A stretch of DNA of 64,000 nt from positions 28,976 through 92,975 of the forward strand of contig CABZHQ010000001.1 in assembly GCA_902525585.1 (NCBI GenBank), in the 5' to 3' direction. The stretch comes from an uncultured Prochlorococcus sp. GTDB taxonomy: Bacteria > Cyanobacteriota > Cyanobacteriia > PCC-6307 > Cyanobiaceae. The position numbers and the translations under genes were made by a program. The notes below the pieces were generated by a model. That model saw only the letters and a list, made by a program, of their open reading frames with translations, was not told the DNA's origin and made no database searches. The first letter of the stretch is position 1, and each line of letters opens with the position of its first letter. Of the stretch, positions 43,713 to 52,093 are shown piece after piece.

Positions 43713-44597
43713 ATGGATTTAAATATAAAAAATATTAAAACTACTGAATTGAGCTCTAATGATTTAGAGGAGATATCTAAAATTTTTAAATCATCATTTC
43801 AAATAAGTGTTAAACCTAGCTCTTTATATAAAAAATATGTTAGCAATTTTTTTGGATTTTCTTTTCATTCTATTGTAAGAAATTCTAAAGATGAATTAAT
43901 TGGGATTTATACTTTTTCTCCAAAAATTTTTTCTATTAATAATAAGAAAATAAAAGCACTACAATCTTTAGATACATGTTTTCCTCAAAAAGGTTTAGTA
44001 AACCCTTTTTTACTAAAAAAAGTTGTTAATGATTTGGTTAATTACGCAAAAAATAATATTAGTGATTTGAGCTTTATTTATGGTTTCCCAAATTCGAAAT
44101 ACGAGAAATTATCTAAATATTTTTTAAACTGGAAATATGTCTTAACTCTTTATTCTTATTTAGAAATTTTTCCTTTAATAAGATTATTGTATTTCTCATT
44201 TTTTAGAAATAATAAATACAATAATATTTTAAAAATAATTCCAAATTATGATGAAGTAAAAACTAGAGTTAAATCCGATTTACATTGTAATTTAAATATT
44301 TTTAAAATAAACCTATTGACAATATGGATTACAAAAAATCCTTTTTACTTGCAAATCTTTAATATAAGTTTTTACACAAAAGATTATTATCCTAATAAAA
44401 AAATAGATATTTTTAATAAATTATATTTAATATCTAGATTGTTTATACCCTCAGTTTCATCAACCACTAATAAACCTTGTTGGTTGATAAGTAAATTTTT
44501 GCCAAAATTTAATTTATATGCCATCTCACTAAATGATGATTTAGATTTTAAAAAATTATATTTAGATGTAAATTTTTTGTGGAATGATGTACCTTAA
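43713..44597 (+). CDS. GNAT-like N-acetyltransferase, 294 aa
   Basis: N-terminal part resembles GNAT acetyltransferases: 'SNDLEEISKIFKSSFQ', 'DELIGIYTFSPKIF', 'FIYGFPNSKYEKLSKYFLNW'; this last pattern is common in GNATs of polysaccharide clusters. The remainder has no clear motif. Codons are extremely A+T-rich, more than in the core genes. It lies between the two acyltransferase-end repeats. Confidence 0.55.
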   Translation: MDLNIKNIKTTELSSNDLEEISKIFKSSFQISVKPSSLYKKYVSNFFGFSFHSIVRNSKDELIGIYTFSPKIFSINNKKIKALQSLDTCFPQKGLVNPFLLKKVVNDLVNYAKNNISDLSFIYGFPNSKYEKLSKYFLNWKYVLTLYSYLEIFPLIRLLYFSFFRNNKYNNILKIIPNYDEVKTRVKSDLHCNLNIFKINLLTIWITKNPFYLQIFNISFYTKDYYPNKKIDIFNKLYLISRLFIPSVSSTTNKPCWLISKFLPKFNLYAISLNDDLDFKKLYLDVNFLWNDVP

Positions 44598-45236
44598 AAG
44601 AAATCTAAATTGCTTTTTTCTTACATTTAAATACATTTCCTAGATGATATTCGAATGCTTTGATATGTATGAATTTATCACAAAAAAAAGGTATAAACCG
44701 ATAAAATAATTTTTTATTTCTTGGAAAATATTGAAAGTTAGAAAACCCCTCTGTTTTTTAATTATTATTTTTGTAAATTAACTTTTTAAAAAAATTGGAC
44801 AGAATATTGGTAATTTTTAGAAATTTAGTCTCAAAGTAATAACTGAAAACCCCAGTAAATAGGTAGGTCAGTCTCATAATTTAGAAGGTGTACTGTTTGA
44901 CACACAATTCTTCTTTTGTGGCGGTGTGGCTGTGGCAATAGCTAATTTCTATATTCTTAATGGCTTTATTTATCTAAATATATATATAGATATTTTTTTT
45001 TAATTTTATATGCCACATAGGGGCAGAACCCGCTAAAGGTAGATGGGTATTTGGATTTAGTCTGGGGCAGTATTTGTGGCAGTCTGTGGCTGTCTTGTAT
45101 AAATAGACGTTTTCTCAGTTTTACTTCCATCAGGCATAGTAAATCTTGATCTGGTCTCTCCTTTAATCCATCCTTTCTGTTGCAGCCTGGTAGCTATTTT
45201 TTGGAATGTCTACTGTCTTTTTCTTTAATTTCGAGA
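44598..45236. other. Gene-poor junction region
   Basis: 639 bases without a gene. It has GTGGC-rich tandem units at 44914-44936 and 45061-45093 (11-bp period), similar in form to the E-module end repeats, and the right copy of the acyltransferase-end repeat from 45141. No tRNA fragment is recognised between the two GTGGC sites. Confidence 0.55.
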
Positions 45237-45337
45237 TCATTTTGATTTTATAAAACCTTCAATAGTTTGGCTGAGTTTCATGGCTCCATATCCATTGAGA
45301 TGGTGGCTATCTTTGTACATTAACTCATTTTTGTCAT
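45141..45337 (-). repeat. Direct repeat: 3' end of acyltransferase gene (right copy)
   Basis: Contains the last codons of the 45237-47114 gene and about 95 bp downstream; matches 42650-42842 in the same orientation. The pair brackets 2.3 kb holding the dehydrogenase-like and GNAT genes. Confidence 0.8.
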
Positions 45338-47114
45338 GATTTTTACAGTCTTGATCTGGACATAGTATTGAAAACGCATCAATATAGGCAACTTGTGGGT
45401 TTGCTAATAGAAACTTTTTAATCCTAGTAATTGCTAAATTTTTTGATGAAAGCCATTCGTTCTTGTTTACTTCCGAAATACAAAGTGGAGATATCACCCA
45501 CGACGGACGATACCATTCTTCTTGGCAAGTGTATCCTACTTTTACTTCTGAAAAAGTTGGGGTTGGTGAAATTAGAATGAATTTCATGCCAATATTTTGG
45601 GTTTGTTTAATGAAAGTTGAATATACCTTTGTCCAGTCTTGACCATCTTTGTAGTACTTACTGTAATGGGCCGCAAAAATAATAACGTCTCCTTTTTTGA
45701 ATTTGTTTTTATATTCTCGAAGAGGGGCATGGATATACTCATTAACACCATTTTTCATATCTTTTTTTAAAAGTTTTAGTCCACTACCTTGAGGATGAAA
45801 TATCCAATTAAATTCTTTTTTGTCAGATAATTGAGCCATTACTGGACCATAGTGACCAATGTGACTGTCCCCTAAAAGATAAATTGTTGGAAGGGTTTTG
45901 TTATGGATAATTTTAGTACCAAAGTGAAATTTCATGTTCCATTTATTATATTGATCTCCAATAAATAATTTTCCTTTCAATGGTTTACCAAGTACAACAA
46001 AATTAATTGAAAGAGTAATCAAAACTCCTATGCCAACTGTCATTGTTTTCCACCTTTTACTAAACCAATTATTCTTACGAAGTGGCGTTTCTATGTATCT
46101 ATATGAAGCGATCGCAAGACCAAATATCAGAGCAACCTGGATAGGCGCGGACCACCAATGAATACCAATAGTCCAACGACTAACTGAAAGAACACCCCAG
46201 TGCCATAGGTAAAGAGAATAAGAAATGAGACCTATATAAACAATTTTTGAATTGGAAAAAAATGTGTACGCTGCAGTTCCTTTTTTCAAAGAAGCAAGGA
46301 GTATTGCAGATAGAGAAACTATTGCAACAGTCGATGCTGTTGCCCAAGAATTCTGTAAATACATTATTCCAACCATTATTGCCAGTACAATCAATGGTGG
46401 AAATTTCATAAGAAACTTTTCAATAGATTTTTTTTTCTGAAATCCAATGAAGAGCAAACAACCTGATGCCATTTCCCAAAATCTTGTGGGCATAAGGAAA
46501 TATGCTGCCGGTTGGTTGATTGGATAGAGATATATAAATCCAATTAAAGATATAATTGCTAGTACTCCTACTATCAGAAATAAATTTCGAATTCCATTCT
46601 TAGTCTGGCGGCCAAAACCAGAAAACCAAATTAAAAAAGGAAACAAAATATAGAACTGTTCTTCAACACCAAGAGACCAAGTATGTGTGAACACATTGAA
46701 TTCCGTTCCCTGACCAAAGTAATTTGTTGAATCTATGAATAAATAAATATTGGATAGTCCAAACAAAGACGCGAGACCAGTTTTAAGCGTTGCTTCTGTT
46801 TGTGGGTCGAATAAACAGATTACGATACTTGTTATTAGAACAAAAACTGATAAAGCTGGAACTAATCGCTTGATTCTTCTTTCATAAAAACCACTTATGA
46901 AATCTTTGAAATTTTTACTTGGTCTTTCATAAAGAGATGATGTGATAACAAATCCTGAGATTACAAAAAATATATCAACCCCAAGGTATCCATTCGGTAA
47001 TATTTCTTTGTTGAAGTGATTTATAATCACTGTTAATACTGCAAATGCTCGCAAACCATCTATTTCTGGTCGATAGCGATTTTTTTTAGCTGAATTATTT
47101 ATATTGCTTAACAT
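45237..47114 (-). CDS. Acyltransferase 3 family (OafA/YrhL) with C-terminal SGNH domain
   Basis: 625 residues. N-terminal AT3 domain with about ten membrane helices: 'YRPEIDGLRAFAVLTVIINH' (family start motif with conserved Arg/Asp/His), 'YLGVDIFFVISGFVITS' and 'HTWSLGVEEQFYILFP'. C-terminal SGNH-type domain with 'YLLGDSHIGHYG' and 'DSHHLNGYGAMKL' (Ser and Asp/His of the triad). AT3-SGNH proteins O-acetylate lipopolysaccharide or other surface glycans. Its 3' end is duplicated at 42650-42842. Confidence 0.92.
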   Translation of the reverse strand: MLSNINNSAKKNRYRPEIDGLRAFAVLTVIINHFNKEILPNGYLGVDIFFVISGFVITSSLYERPSKNFKDFISGFYERRIKRLVPALSVFVLITSIVICLFDPQTEATLKTGLASLFGLSNIYLFIDSTNYFGQGTEFNVFTHTWSLGVEEQFYILFPFLIWFSGFGRQTKNGIRNLFLIVGVLAIISLIGFIYLYPINQPAAYFLMPTRFWEMASGCLLFIGFQKKKSIEKFLMKFPPLIVLAIMVGIMYLQNSWATASTVAIVSLSAILLASLKKGTAAYTFFSNSKIVYIGLISYSLYLWHWGVLSVSRWTIGIHWWSAPIQVALIFGLAIASYRYIETPLRKNNWFSKRWKTMTVGIGVLITLSINFVVLGKPLKGKLFIGDQYNKWNMKFHFGTKIIHNKTLPTIYLLGDSHIGHYGPVMAQLSDKKEFNWIFHPQGSGLKLLKKDMKNGVNEYIHAPLREYKNKFKKGDVIIFAAHYSKYYKDGQDWTKVYSTFIKQTQNIGMKFILISPTPTFSEVKVGYTCQEEWYRPSWVISPLCISEVNKNEWLSSKNLAITRIKKFLLANPQVAYIDAFSILCPDQDCKNHDKNELMYKDSHHLNGYGAMKLSQTIEGFIKSK

Positions 47115-47600
47115 GAAATCTTAAGAACTAATAGTTATAATTTAATGCATTTTTCTAAAGATTTTCAATTTTATTAAACTTCACTTTTTTAGAGTTTTAT
47201 AAAAAAATATTTTACTTTTTCGCATAGACAAGCTTTTTGTAAAATGATTTATTACATGTTATGTATTAAAATCTTATGTTTTTTTGAGTACTTATATTTT
47301 TGGCTGTGTTTGGATATGGTATACAATTTAGACGATTTTTTTTATTAAATTAATTTTCAGAAGATACTAGTTGCATGAGAAAACCACTTAAAAGGAATTT
47401 TGAATACTCGAATGATAAAGAATTTTGAATAAATTCAGACCCACCTAAACTTGTAGGTTATTGGGTACGTTATTACAAGATGATGTGTATTGATTAAATG
47501 TAATGCTTATTTTTGCACTGTTTTTTTATTAGGAAAATGATGGAGTCGGAATAAAGATAAATAGCAGAAAATTACAATTAATTAGAGAATAATCTTATAG
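47115..47600. other. Non-coding stretch
   Basis: 486 A+T-rich bases; no supported gene, tRNA or repeat found. Confidence 0.5.
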
Positions 47601-47756
47601 GTGTTATCCTCATTGGGCAATAGCTATAAAGAATTGAAGGAATTTTTACAGGAGATTTGGCAGAATCATCATGACCCAACCCATGCAACTTATGGAATAG
47701 TTGTAGTACTAGTATTATTGGCAATTTATAATCGCTTACTCAATAAATATCAGTAA
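47601..47756 (+). CDS. Small membrane protein, 47-51 aa
   Basis: Non-ATG start: GTG 47601 or TTG 47613, with 'SYKELKEFLQEIWQNHHDP' then the helix 'GIVVVLVLLAIYNRLL' and 'NKYQ'. It has the same layout as the 37-aa protein at 52199 ('ELWNNQPNELIGVGMSIFIL' then 'ALLNTYK'), which supports both. Function unknown. Confidence 0.45.
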   Translation: MLSSLGNSYKELKEFLQEIWQNHHDPTHATYGIVVVLVLLAIYNRLLNKYQ

Positions 47757-47894
47757 CAAGAAACCCCTCCAGAAATTCAAACTACTGAAAGGGTTATTAA
47801 ATCGACTTGCAACTATATTGAATCAATCTATGTCTTGCAGCAAACTTAGAGTGTGCTGATGAGGTTTGGCCTCAATTAGTAATAGCAAAAATTT

Positions 47895-48110
47895 TTAAAC
47901 TCCCGCTACTTTTCGTTCCGCATGACGTTTTTTTAGAATTGAATAAGCTTGTGAAGCCCATTTTCGAGAAATATCAAATTCCGCATCTAACTTCTCTCTA
48001 AGTAATTTGCCAATTTTAAATACTTCTAAGAAGCCTAGATAAATTATTACCAGTACCTTAGTTATGTTTACTGCAACAGCTGCTATCTTTTCAATTCTTT
48101 GATCTTGCAT
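47895..48110 (-). CDS. Hypothetical membrane protein, 71 aa
   Basis: One helix ('VAVNITKVLVIIYLGFLEVF') then a basic soluble part ('FDISRKWASQAYSILKKRHA'). No family recognised. Same strand as the DUF1651 gene upstream (77 bases). Confidence 0.5.
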   Translation of the reverse strand: MQDQRIEKIAAVAVNITKVLVIIYLGFLEVFKIGKLLREKLDAEFDISRKWASQAYSILKKRHAERKVAGV

Positions 48111-48187
48111 TTAAACTTATCCAAGTCCACTAAAATTACCAGTTGTAAGAAATTATGCAAATGTTTTTTCAAACGTTTGAAATTAGA

Positions 48188-48436
48188 TTAAAAATAACTT
48201 CTAAAAATAATGGATTTCTTCCAACCTTTTTTCAATAATTCTGCATATTCTTTTCTTGCAGCTTCAATTGTTTCTACCCTGCTACCTTTCATAACTGGTT
48301 TACTACTTCTTTTATAAACGCAACCATAACTAATCATCATTGCATCAATCCTTTGCGATGGCTTGGAAACATCTTCAAATGGTTCAAAGACTTTAATTCT
48401 TGATCTTTCCTTATTTATAAGAGTAAATTTCTCCAT
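48188..48436 (-). CDS. DUF1651 protein, 82 aa
   Basis: 'MEKFTLINKERSRIKVFEPF' begins a set of strands; 'ARKEYAELLKKGWKKSIIF' is the helix-KGW ending. It is about 90% identical to 62270-62518 and related to the broken copies at 52315 and 28745. The DNA before the ATG (48453 onward) keeps 'aaaaaagaggcgacag', matching the terminator end of the RNA element copy 2. Role unknown. Confidence 0.75.
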   Translation of the reverse strand: MEKFTLINKERSRIKVFEPFEDVSKPSQRIDAMMISYGCVYKRSSKPVMKGSRVETIEAARKEYAELLKKGWKKSIIFRSYF

Positions 48437-48558
48437 AAATTAATAATATACAAAAAAGAGGCGACAGAAAACCTTTTGAAAGTTACGCCATAAGTCGGGC
48501 AGAACTAGAACCCTGACTATCTTCTAAAGTTATGCCAGTTATTTTGGAGGAAATTATT

Positions 48559-48580
48559 TTTGCGTGAATTTTGCGTGAGG
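48559..48580 (+). repeat. Twin 11-bp end repeat, site c
   Basis: TTTGCGTGAAT followed directly by TTTGCGTGAGG, with a third TTTGCGTGAAT at 48587. Left side of the tRNA fragment at 48631; end of the module lying to the left. Confidence 0.65.
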
Positions 48581-48630
48581 CAATTATTTGCGTGAATTAG
48601 TTATTAGCTGAGACTTACTGCTATAACTGA

Positions 48631-48676
48631 TCGGGGCAACAGGATTCGCACCTGAGACCTAGTGCTCCCAAAGCAC
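48631..48676 (-). repeat. tRNA-Pro(TGG) 3' fragment 1 (attachment-site relic)
   Basis: 46 bp from the anticodon stem-loop to the 3' end, with 3 mismatches to the three identical copies (at T-arm and acceptor). Not a functional tRNA: no D-arm or 5' acceptor strand. Leftmost full copy and one of the two most diverged. Confidence 0.8.
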
Positions 48677-48765
48677 CCGAACAAACAAGGCTATAACTGA
48701 GACTTAATGCTATAGAAGAACTTTTAGAGAAATAAGTATGGACTCATTGGGACTAATATTTTGTA

Positions 48766-48787
48766 TTTTGGACACTTTGTGGGCACA
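48766..48787 (+). repeat. Twin 11-bp end repeat, site l (imperfect)
   Basis: TTTTGGACACT then TTGTGGGCACA, 8 of 11 matching. 90 bp right of tRNA fragment 1, the same placement as the better-preserved sites to the right. Confidence 0.4.
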
Positions 48788-48804
48788 TATTCTATTTAGT
48801 TTTT

Positions 48805-48838
48805 AATTGACAGTCGATATAAAATAATGGGCAATTAG
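48805..48838 (+). promoter_or_regulatory. 34-bp repeated promoter-like module, copy B
   Basis: Starts AATTGACAGTCGAT, then AAAATAATGGGCAATTAG; ends 10 bases before the NTF2-like start. Matches 58247-58280 at all but one base and 31819-31852 closely. TATAAAAT is the likely -10. Confidence 0.65.
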
Positions 48839-48848
48839 CTCCTTTCTT

Positions 48849-49232
48849 ATGTCAAGTACTCAAGCCATAGAAAATTTAATTAATGGTTATGCAATAAGTG
48901 AAGATTCTTCTTTTCTAATACCGAATGCAACCGAAGATTTTTTGGCTGTAAGGCCAAGTGGAAATCCAATCTCTGCACAGGGATTAGTGGGAATGTTTGA
49001 TAGTAAAGACTTAGTTGCAGAATCCTCAGAACTAATCAAAACCCACAAAATTGAAATTTACGATGAGATAGCATACGCGGTTTTCACTTTGAATGAAATC
49101 TTTAGTTATAAAGGAAATCAAAATAAAGATCTTTCAACTTACACTTGCATTTTTAAAAATGAAAACGGGACATGGAAATATGCCTGGATGCAAAGATCAC
49201 AAGGAACTACTGATTTGAAAACTTGGGAATAA
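48849..49232 (+). CDS. NTF2-like (SnoaL/DUF4440-type) protein, 127 aa
   Basis: 'TQAIENLINGYAISEDSSFL' N-terminal helix, then 'LVGMFDSKDLVAESSELIK', 'YDEIAYAVFTLNEIFSYKG' and 'FKNENGTWKYAWMQRSQG': the cone-shaped NTF2 fold order. May bind a small ligand; no catalytic residues assignable. First gene of E1, behind the repeated promoter module. Confidence 0.6.
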   Translation: MSSTQAIENLINGYAISEDSSFLIPNATEDFLAVRPSGNPISAQGLVGMFDSKDLVAESSELIKTHKIEIYDEIAYAVFTLNEIFSYKGNQNKDLSTYTCIFKNENGTWKYAWMQRSQGTTDLKTWE

Positions 49233-49318
49233 ATAAAAAGCTTACTACTTGCATCACAGGATAATTAAGGCTTGGTTATCCTGAATCAATAACACCTTAA
49301 GAAATACCTTTTTGATGA

Positions 49319-49645
49319 ATGTTGAGACTTCTTCCGTTACCGATTTTTATTTGCATTTATCTATTCTCTTGGTGGAGATGTAAAAAAAATATTATCGCTA
49401 GTGATAATCAACTGAAACCTTGCATTGATTGGGCATATATAAAAAATTTACCTCTCCCACCAAAACCTTCATTTGTCGAGTTTTATATTGTTTTTGTCTC
49501 TTCTTTTTTTAAATTTCCCTTTGGGATAATTATTCAAAAACTACCGTTTGGAAAGAAAGTAAGATACTACGAAAGAGAAATGAAATTAATTTTTGATAAA
49601 TGGAATCTAGAAAAAATTAAAAAAAATAATAAACTAATAAACTAA
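49319..49645 (+). CDS. Hypothetical membrane protein, 108 aa
   Basis: N-terminal helix ('LRLLPLPIFICIYLFSWW'), a proline-rich stretch ('NLPLPPKPSFVEFY') and a second hydrophobic segment ('IVFVSSFFKFPFGIIIQ'), ending basic. It ends in a short tandem 'aataaact' DNA repeat. No family recognised. Confidence 0.5.
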   Translation: MLRLLPLPIFICIYLFSWWRCKKNIIASDNQLKPCIDWAYIKNLPLPPKPSFVEFYIVFVSSFFKFPFGIIIQKLPFGKKVRYYEREMKLIFDKWNLEKIKKNNKLIN

Positions 49646-50041
49646 TAAACTAATTTATTAATATGTTTGGAGTAAAGATATATTAATTTCTAATCATACA
49701 AATATTATTACACCTATTCCCATAACTGTAGTGGGTTGATTGATTATTCCAAAAATTAATTAAAAACCCCATTGATTGGGAAGTTTAAATTTTTTTAGCT
49801 CTATTAGCTCTATTCATTACTTTTCTCAAAATATTATTTTTAATTGATAAATCAGAAATACAATAAAGAGTTAAAAACAAAACTAATTTTGCAAAAAATG
49901 AGATTTGCATAATGAAAATAACCTTACACTAATAAAAGCAAATTTCATTAAAAATGCCAATTTTTTTGAAGACCTTACAATAAGAGGTATTTTAATAATT
50001 GACAGACGATCTAACATAGAGGGATTAAACCCTCTTTCTTT
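49646..50041. other. Non-coding stretch with attenuator-like hairpin
   Basis: 396 bases with no supported ORF. It contains AATTGACAG at 49998, the first part of the 34-bp promoter-like module, and a terminator-type hairpin at 50018-50041 touching the next ATG. Confidence 0.55.
50018..50041 (+). terminator. Terminator-type hairpin ending at the ATG of 50042
   Basis: Stem AGAGGG / CCCTCT, loop ATTAAA, tail TTCTTT directly followed by ATG. This could be an attenuator controlling the gene or the end of a short upstream RNA starting near 49998. Confidence 0.6.
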
Positions 50042-50302
50042 ATGAATACTTTAATAGTTTCTACTTTTGATTGTTCTTTTGAAGATTTCAATAAATTTGT
50101 AGCAGGTTTCCATGAAAAGGAGGGACATAAATATGTCGAAGAATATGAACTAATCAAGGTAAATGAGCATAAAAGTCACTTAATACTTAAAGTTAGAGAT
50201 TTAGAGGGATTTGCATCTGCTACAAGTACTCCAGAGATGAAAGAGTGGGATAAAGAAAATGGTTATAAAGACATTTGTTATTCTCTCATTCCGGTTGAAT
50301 AA
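50042..50302 (+). CDS. DUF3764-like small protein, 86 aa
   Basis: 'LIVSTFDCSFEDFNKFVAGF', 'YVEEYELIKVNEHKSHLIL' and 'LEGFASATSTPEMKEWDKEN' fit the ferredoxin-like alpha/beta pattern of DUF3764. A decayed relative is at 33113-33235. The start codon follows a terminator-type hairpin without a normal leader, so expression is probably controlled by read-through. Confidence 0.6.
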   Translation: MNTLIVSTFDCSFEDFNKFVAGFHEKEGHKYVEEYELIKVNEHKSHLILKVRDLEGFASATSTPEMKEWDKENGYKDICYSLIPVE

Positions 50303-50394
50303 TATGAAACTCTCAATACTTGCACCGCCAATAGTTAATAATTGACAGCCAACTTAGAGAGAATCGTATAGCATTTATGAAAATAAAATTTTAA

Positions 50395-50760
50395 GTGAAA
50401 AGAAGTTTTTTAATTGGATTGATTGCGGGCATTGCTGGTCTTGCGATTGGTTATAAAGTGCCAAAAGACAAAAATGTTGGTTATGTAATGATTTCTGGCA
50501 GGATTACAAATCCAGAACAAGCAGGTAAATACTTTGAAGCAGTTAATGATGTTGTTGTTAAAGGTTGCGGAGCTAAGACATTATCAGTTGATTTTGAGAC
50601 TGATGTTAGAGAGGGATATGATGGCCCTTTTTCTGTTCTTTCAAAATTTCCAAGTAAACAAGCAGTAATTGATTGTTATGAAGGACCATATCAAAAATTA
50701 ATTCCTTTAAGAGAAGGAGCTATAGAGATGAATTTTAGGATAGTTGAGAGAAATAGATAA
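50395..50760 (+). CDS. DUF1330-like protein, 121 aa
   Basis: GTG start at 50395 (no ATG in frame). N-terminal helix ('FLIGLIAGIAGLAIGY') as signal or anchor, then the DUF1330 pattern 'VGYVMISGRITNPEQAGKYF' and 'FSVLSKFPSKQAVIDCYEGP' and 'YQKLIPLREGAIEM'. Family fold is ferredoxin-like; activity unknown. AATTGACAG lies 57 bases upstream. Confidence 0.7.
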   Translation: MKRSFLIGLIAGIAGLAIGYKVPKDKNVGYVMISGRITNPEQAGKYFEAVNDVVVKGCGAKTLSVDFETDVREGYDGPFSVLSKFPSKQAVIDCYEGPYQKLIPLREGAIEMNFRIVERNR

Positions 50761-50879
50761 GTTTTCCTACTCGTTATATACCTAATAAAGAGTTAGAGTA
50801 GGAACAATGGAAGCATTTGATTGGAGATAACTTCACTAGTTCAAAGCAACTATTTATACCTTCAAAAAAAATTAAAGAA

Positions 50880-51167
50880 ATGACTATTTTTATTGGAAAT
50901 TTATCTTGGGAAACTGAGGTCGAAGATCTTGAACAACTTTTTAGTAATTATGGAGTAGTTAAAAAATGTTATTTACCTCTTGATAGAGAAACAGGAAGAA
51001 AAAGAGGGTTCGCTTTCGTGGATTTAAATGATCATAATTCCGAAAAAAAAGCTATTGATGATCTTCAAGATGTTGAATGGATGGGAAGAGAGATAAGGGT
51101 CAACGAAGCTGAGAAAAGAGACAGACCCAACAATAAAAAATACAATAAATTTAATAGAAATAGTTAG
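50880..51167 (+). CDS. RNA-binding protein, single RRM domain
   Basis: Start chosen at 'MTIFIGNLSWETEVEDLEQL' (50880), the typical start of cyanobacterial Rbp proteins; the frame extends to 50817. RNP2 is 'IFIGNL', RNP1 is 'KRGFAFVDL'. 95 residues with a Lys/Asn-rich tail. Cyanobacterial Rbp proteins bind mRNA and respond to cold or light; here it is cargo of E1. Confidence 0.85.
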   Translation: MTIFIGNLSWETEVEDLEQLFSNYGVVKKCYLPLDRETGRKRGFAFVDLNDHNSEKKAIDDLQDVEWMGREIRVNEAEKRDRPNNKKYNKFNRNS

Positions 51168-51390
51168 TTATTATTACTTCGCGATTCTGAAGATTATTAC
51201 TATAAATCAAAAGAAAATTAGAGATTGCTTATTCGTAACTTATAACCATAATTCATCAATTGATTATAAGTTGATTTTATTTGTAAAGAGTTAAGAGAAA
51301 GACGTTACTCCTTATTCTTTTGTAAATAAAAAAACCTTTGTTATCTATATTTTTCTCAATAGACACAAATTCTTTCCCTTTCTCTAGAAT

Positions 51391-51480
51391 TCAAGGTTCT
51401 AATTGGAAATTATCATCTCCTATTTGATAATCTCTTGGATAAATAGGATAAATATCATTAGTTTGATTCTCTAGAGACAT
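51391..51480 (-). CDS. Possible small protein, 29 aa
   Basis: 'MSLENQTNDIYPIYPRDYQI' then 'GDDNFQLEP'. Acidic, no helix. ATG 51480, TGA 51391. Low support; composition differs from random A+T-rich ORFs. Confidence 0.4.
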   Translation of the reverse strand: MSLENQTNDIYPIYPRDYQIGDDNFQLEP

Positions 51481-51588
51481 ATTGAATACCTTACCTTTAC
51501 TAAAAGTACCCTAATACTTTGTGATGGATTTTTTGTGTATCTAGAGAGATTGTTATATGTATATGTTGCACTTGAATGGTTTTAAAGG

Positions 51589-51784
51589 CAAAAAAAAGAC
51601 CCTTGCGAGCCTGGATGATGGGGATTTCTATCATGACAAATTAAAAAGGAACAAACAACCCCATCGATAGGTGATTCTTAATACTTACAAACACCATATA
51701 TAGTGCTAGGATTTTTAAAGAGCTGGGTGATGGGGATTATCAAGCTTTTTTATTTAGGGCGAATCTGTCGCCCTTTTTTTGTTT
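51589..51784. ncRNA. Bidirectional small-RNA/leader element, copy 2 (inverted)
   Basis: Reverse-complement partner of 28998-29189. The minus-strand end has AGACCCTTGCGAGCCT next to a T-rich tail; the plus-strand end is the terminator GGGCGA/TCGCCC with T7 (51757-51780). GATGGGGATT occurs at 51616 and 51730, CCCCATC at 51659. Both the ends and the inner segments match copy 1. A 23-codon ORF starts 4 bases after the T run. Confidence 0.7.
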
Positions 51785-51856
51785 ATGAAATTTACTTCTA
51801 AAACCTTAAGTTTGATACTTAATTTGGCTTTTTGTATTTTGGTATTCGTTATTTAG
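51785..51856 (+). CDS. Possible hydrophobic micro-peptide, 23 aa
   Basis: ATG 51785 just after the element's terminator; 'MKFTSKTLSLILNLAFCILV' then 'FVI'. Charged start and hydrophobic body, like type I toxin peptides; or the relic of a DUF1651 start (MEKFT). Supported only by position and pattern. Confidence 0.3.
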   Translation: MKFTSKTLSLILNLAFCILVFVI

Positions 51857-52093
51857 TTACTGCTGTTGTTGGTGCTCTCGACGTTTCATGATTTTGTATT
51901 CTTCATGCAGAGAACCTAAGTGCCAAGCCTCTCTGAATCCTTTTGCACCTTGCATTAGAAGTCTTATATCTGAGGTTGAATGTGACTTCATCTCCAAGAA
52001 CTCTTTCTGCCAAGAAGTTTTATCCAATTTAGTAATCAAATTTTTTCCATTCTTTTTTTCTATCATCCCAGAACTCACCTTGTTTGTCCACAT
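51857..52093 (-). CDS. Hypothetical protein, up to 78 aa, frame overlapping 52029-52157
   Basis: 'WQKEFLEMKSHSTSDIRLLM' then 'KGFREAWHLGSLHEEYKIMK' and a Gln-rich end. Soluble, helical. Its 5' part overlaps the 42-aa ORF in another frame, and the two together may be one frameshifted gene of about 100 codons. Start uncertain (52093 or the Met at 52066). Confidence 0.5.
   Translation of the reverse strand: MWTNKVSSGMIEKKNGKNLITKLDKTSWQKEFLEMKSHSTSDIRLLMQGAKGFREAWHLGSLHEEYKIMKRREHQQQQ

Noticed and set aside
48631-48676. Functional tRNA gene
   Set aside because: Only the 3' part is present in this and the other four copies; no D-arm or 5' acceptor strand next to it.
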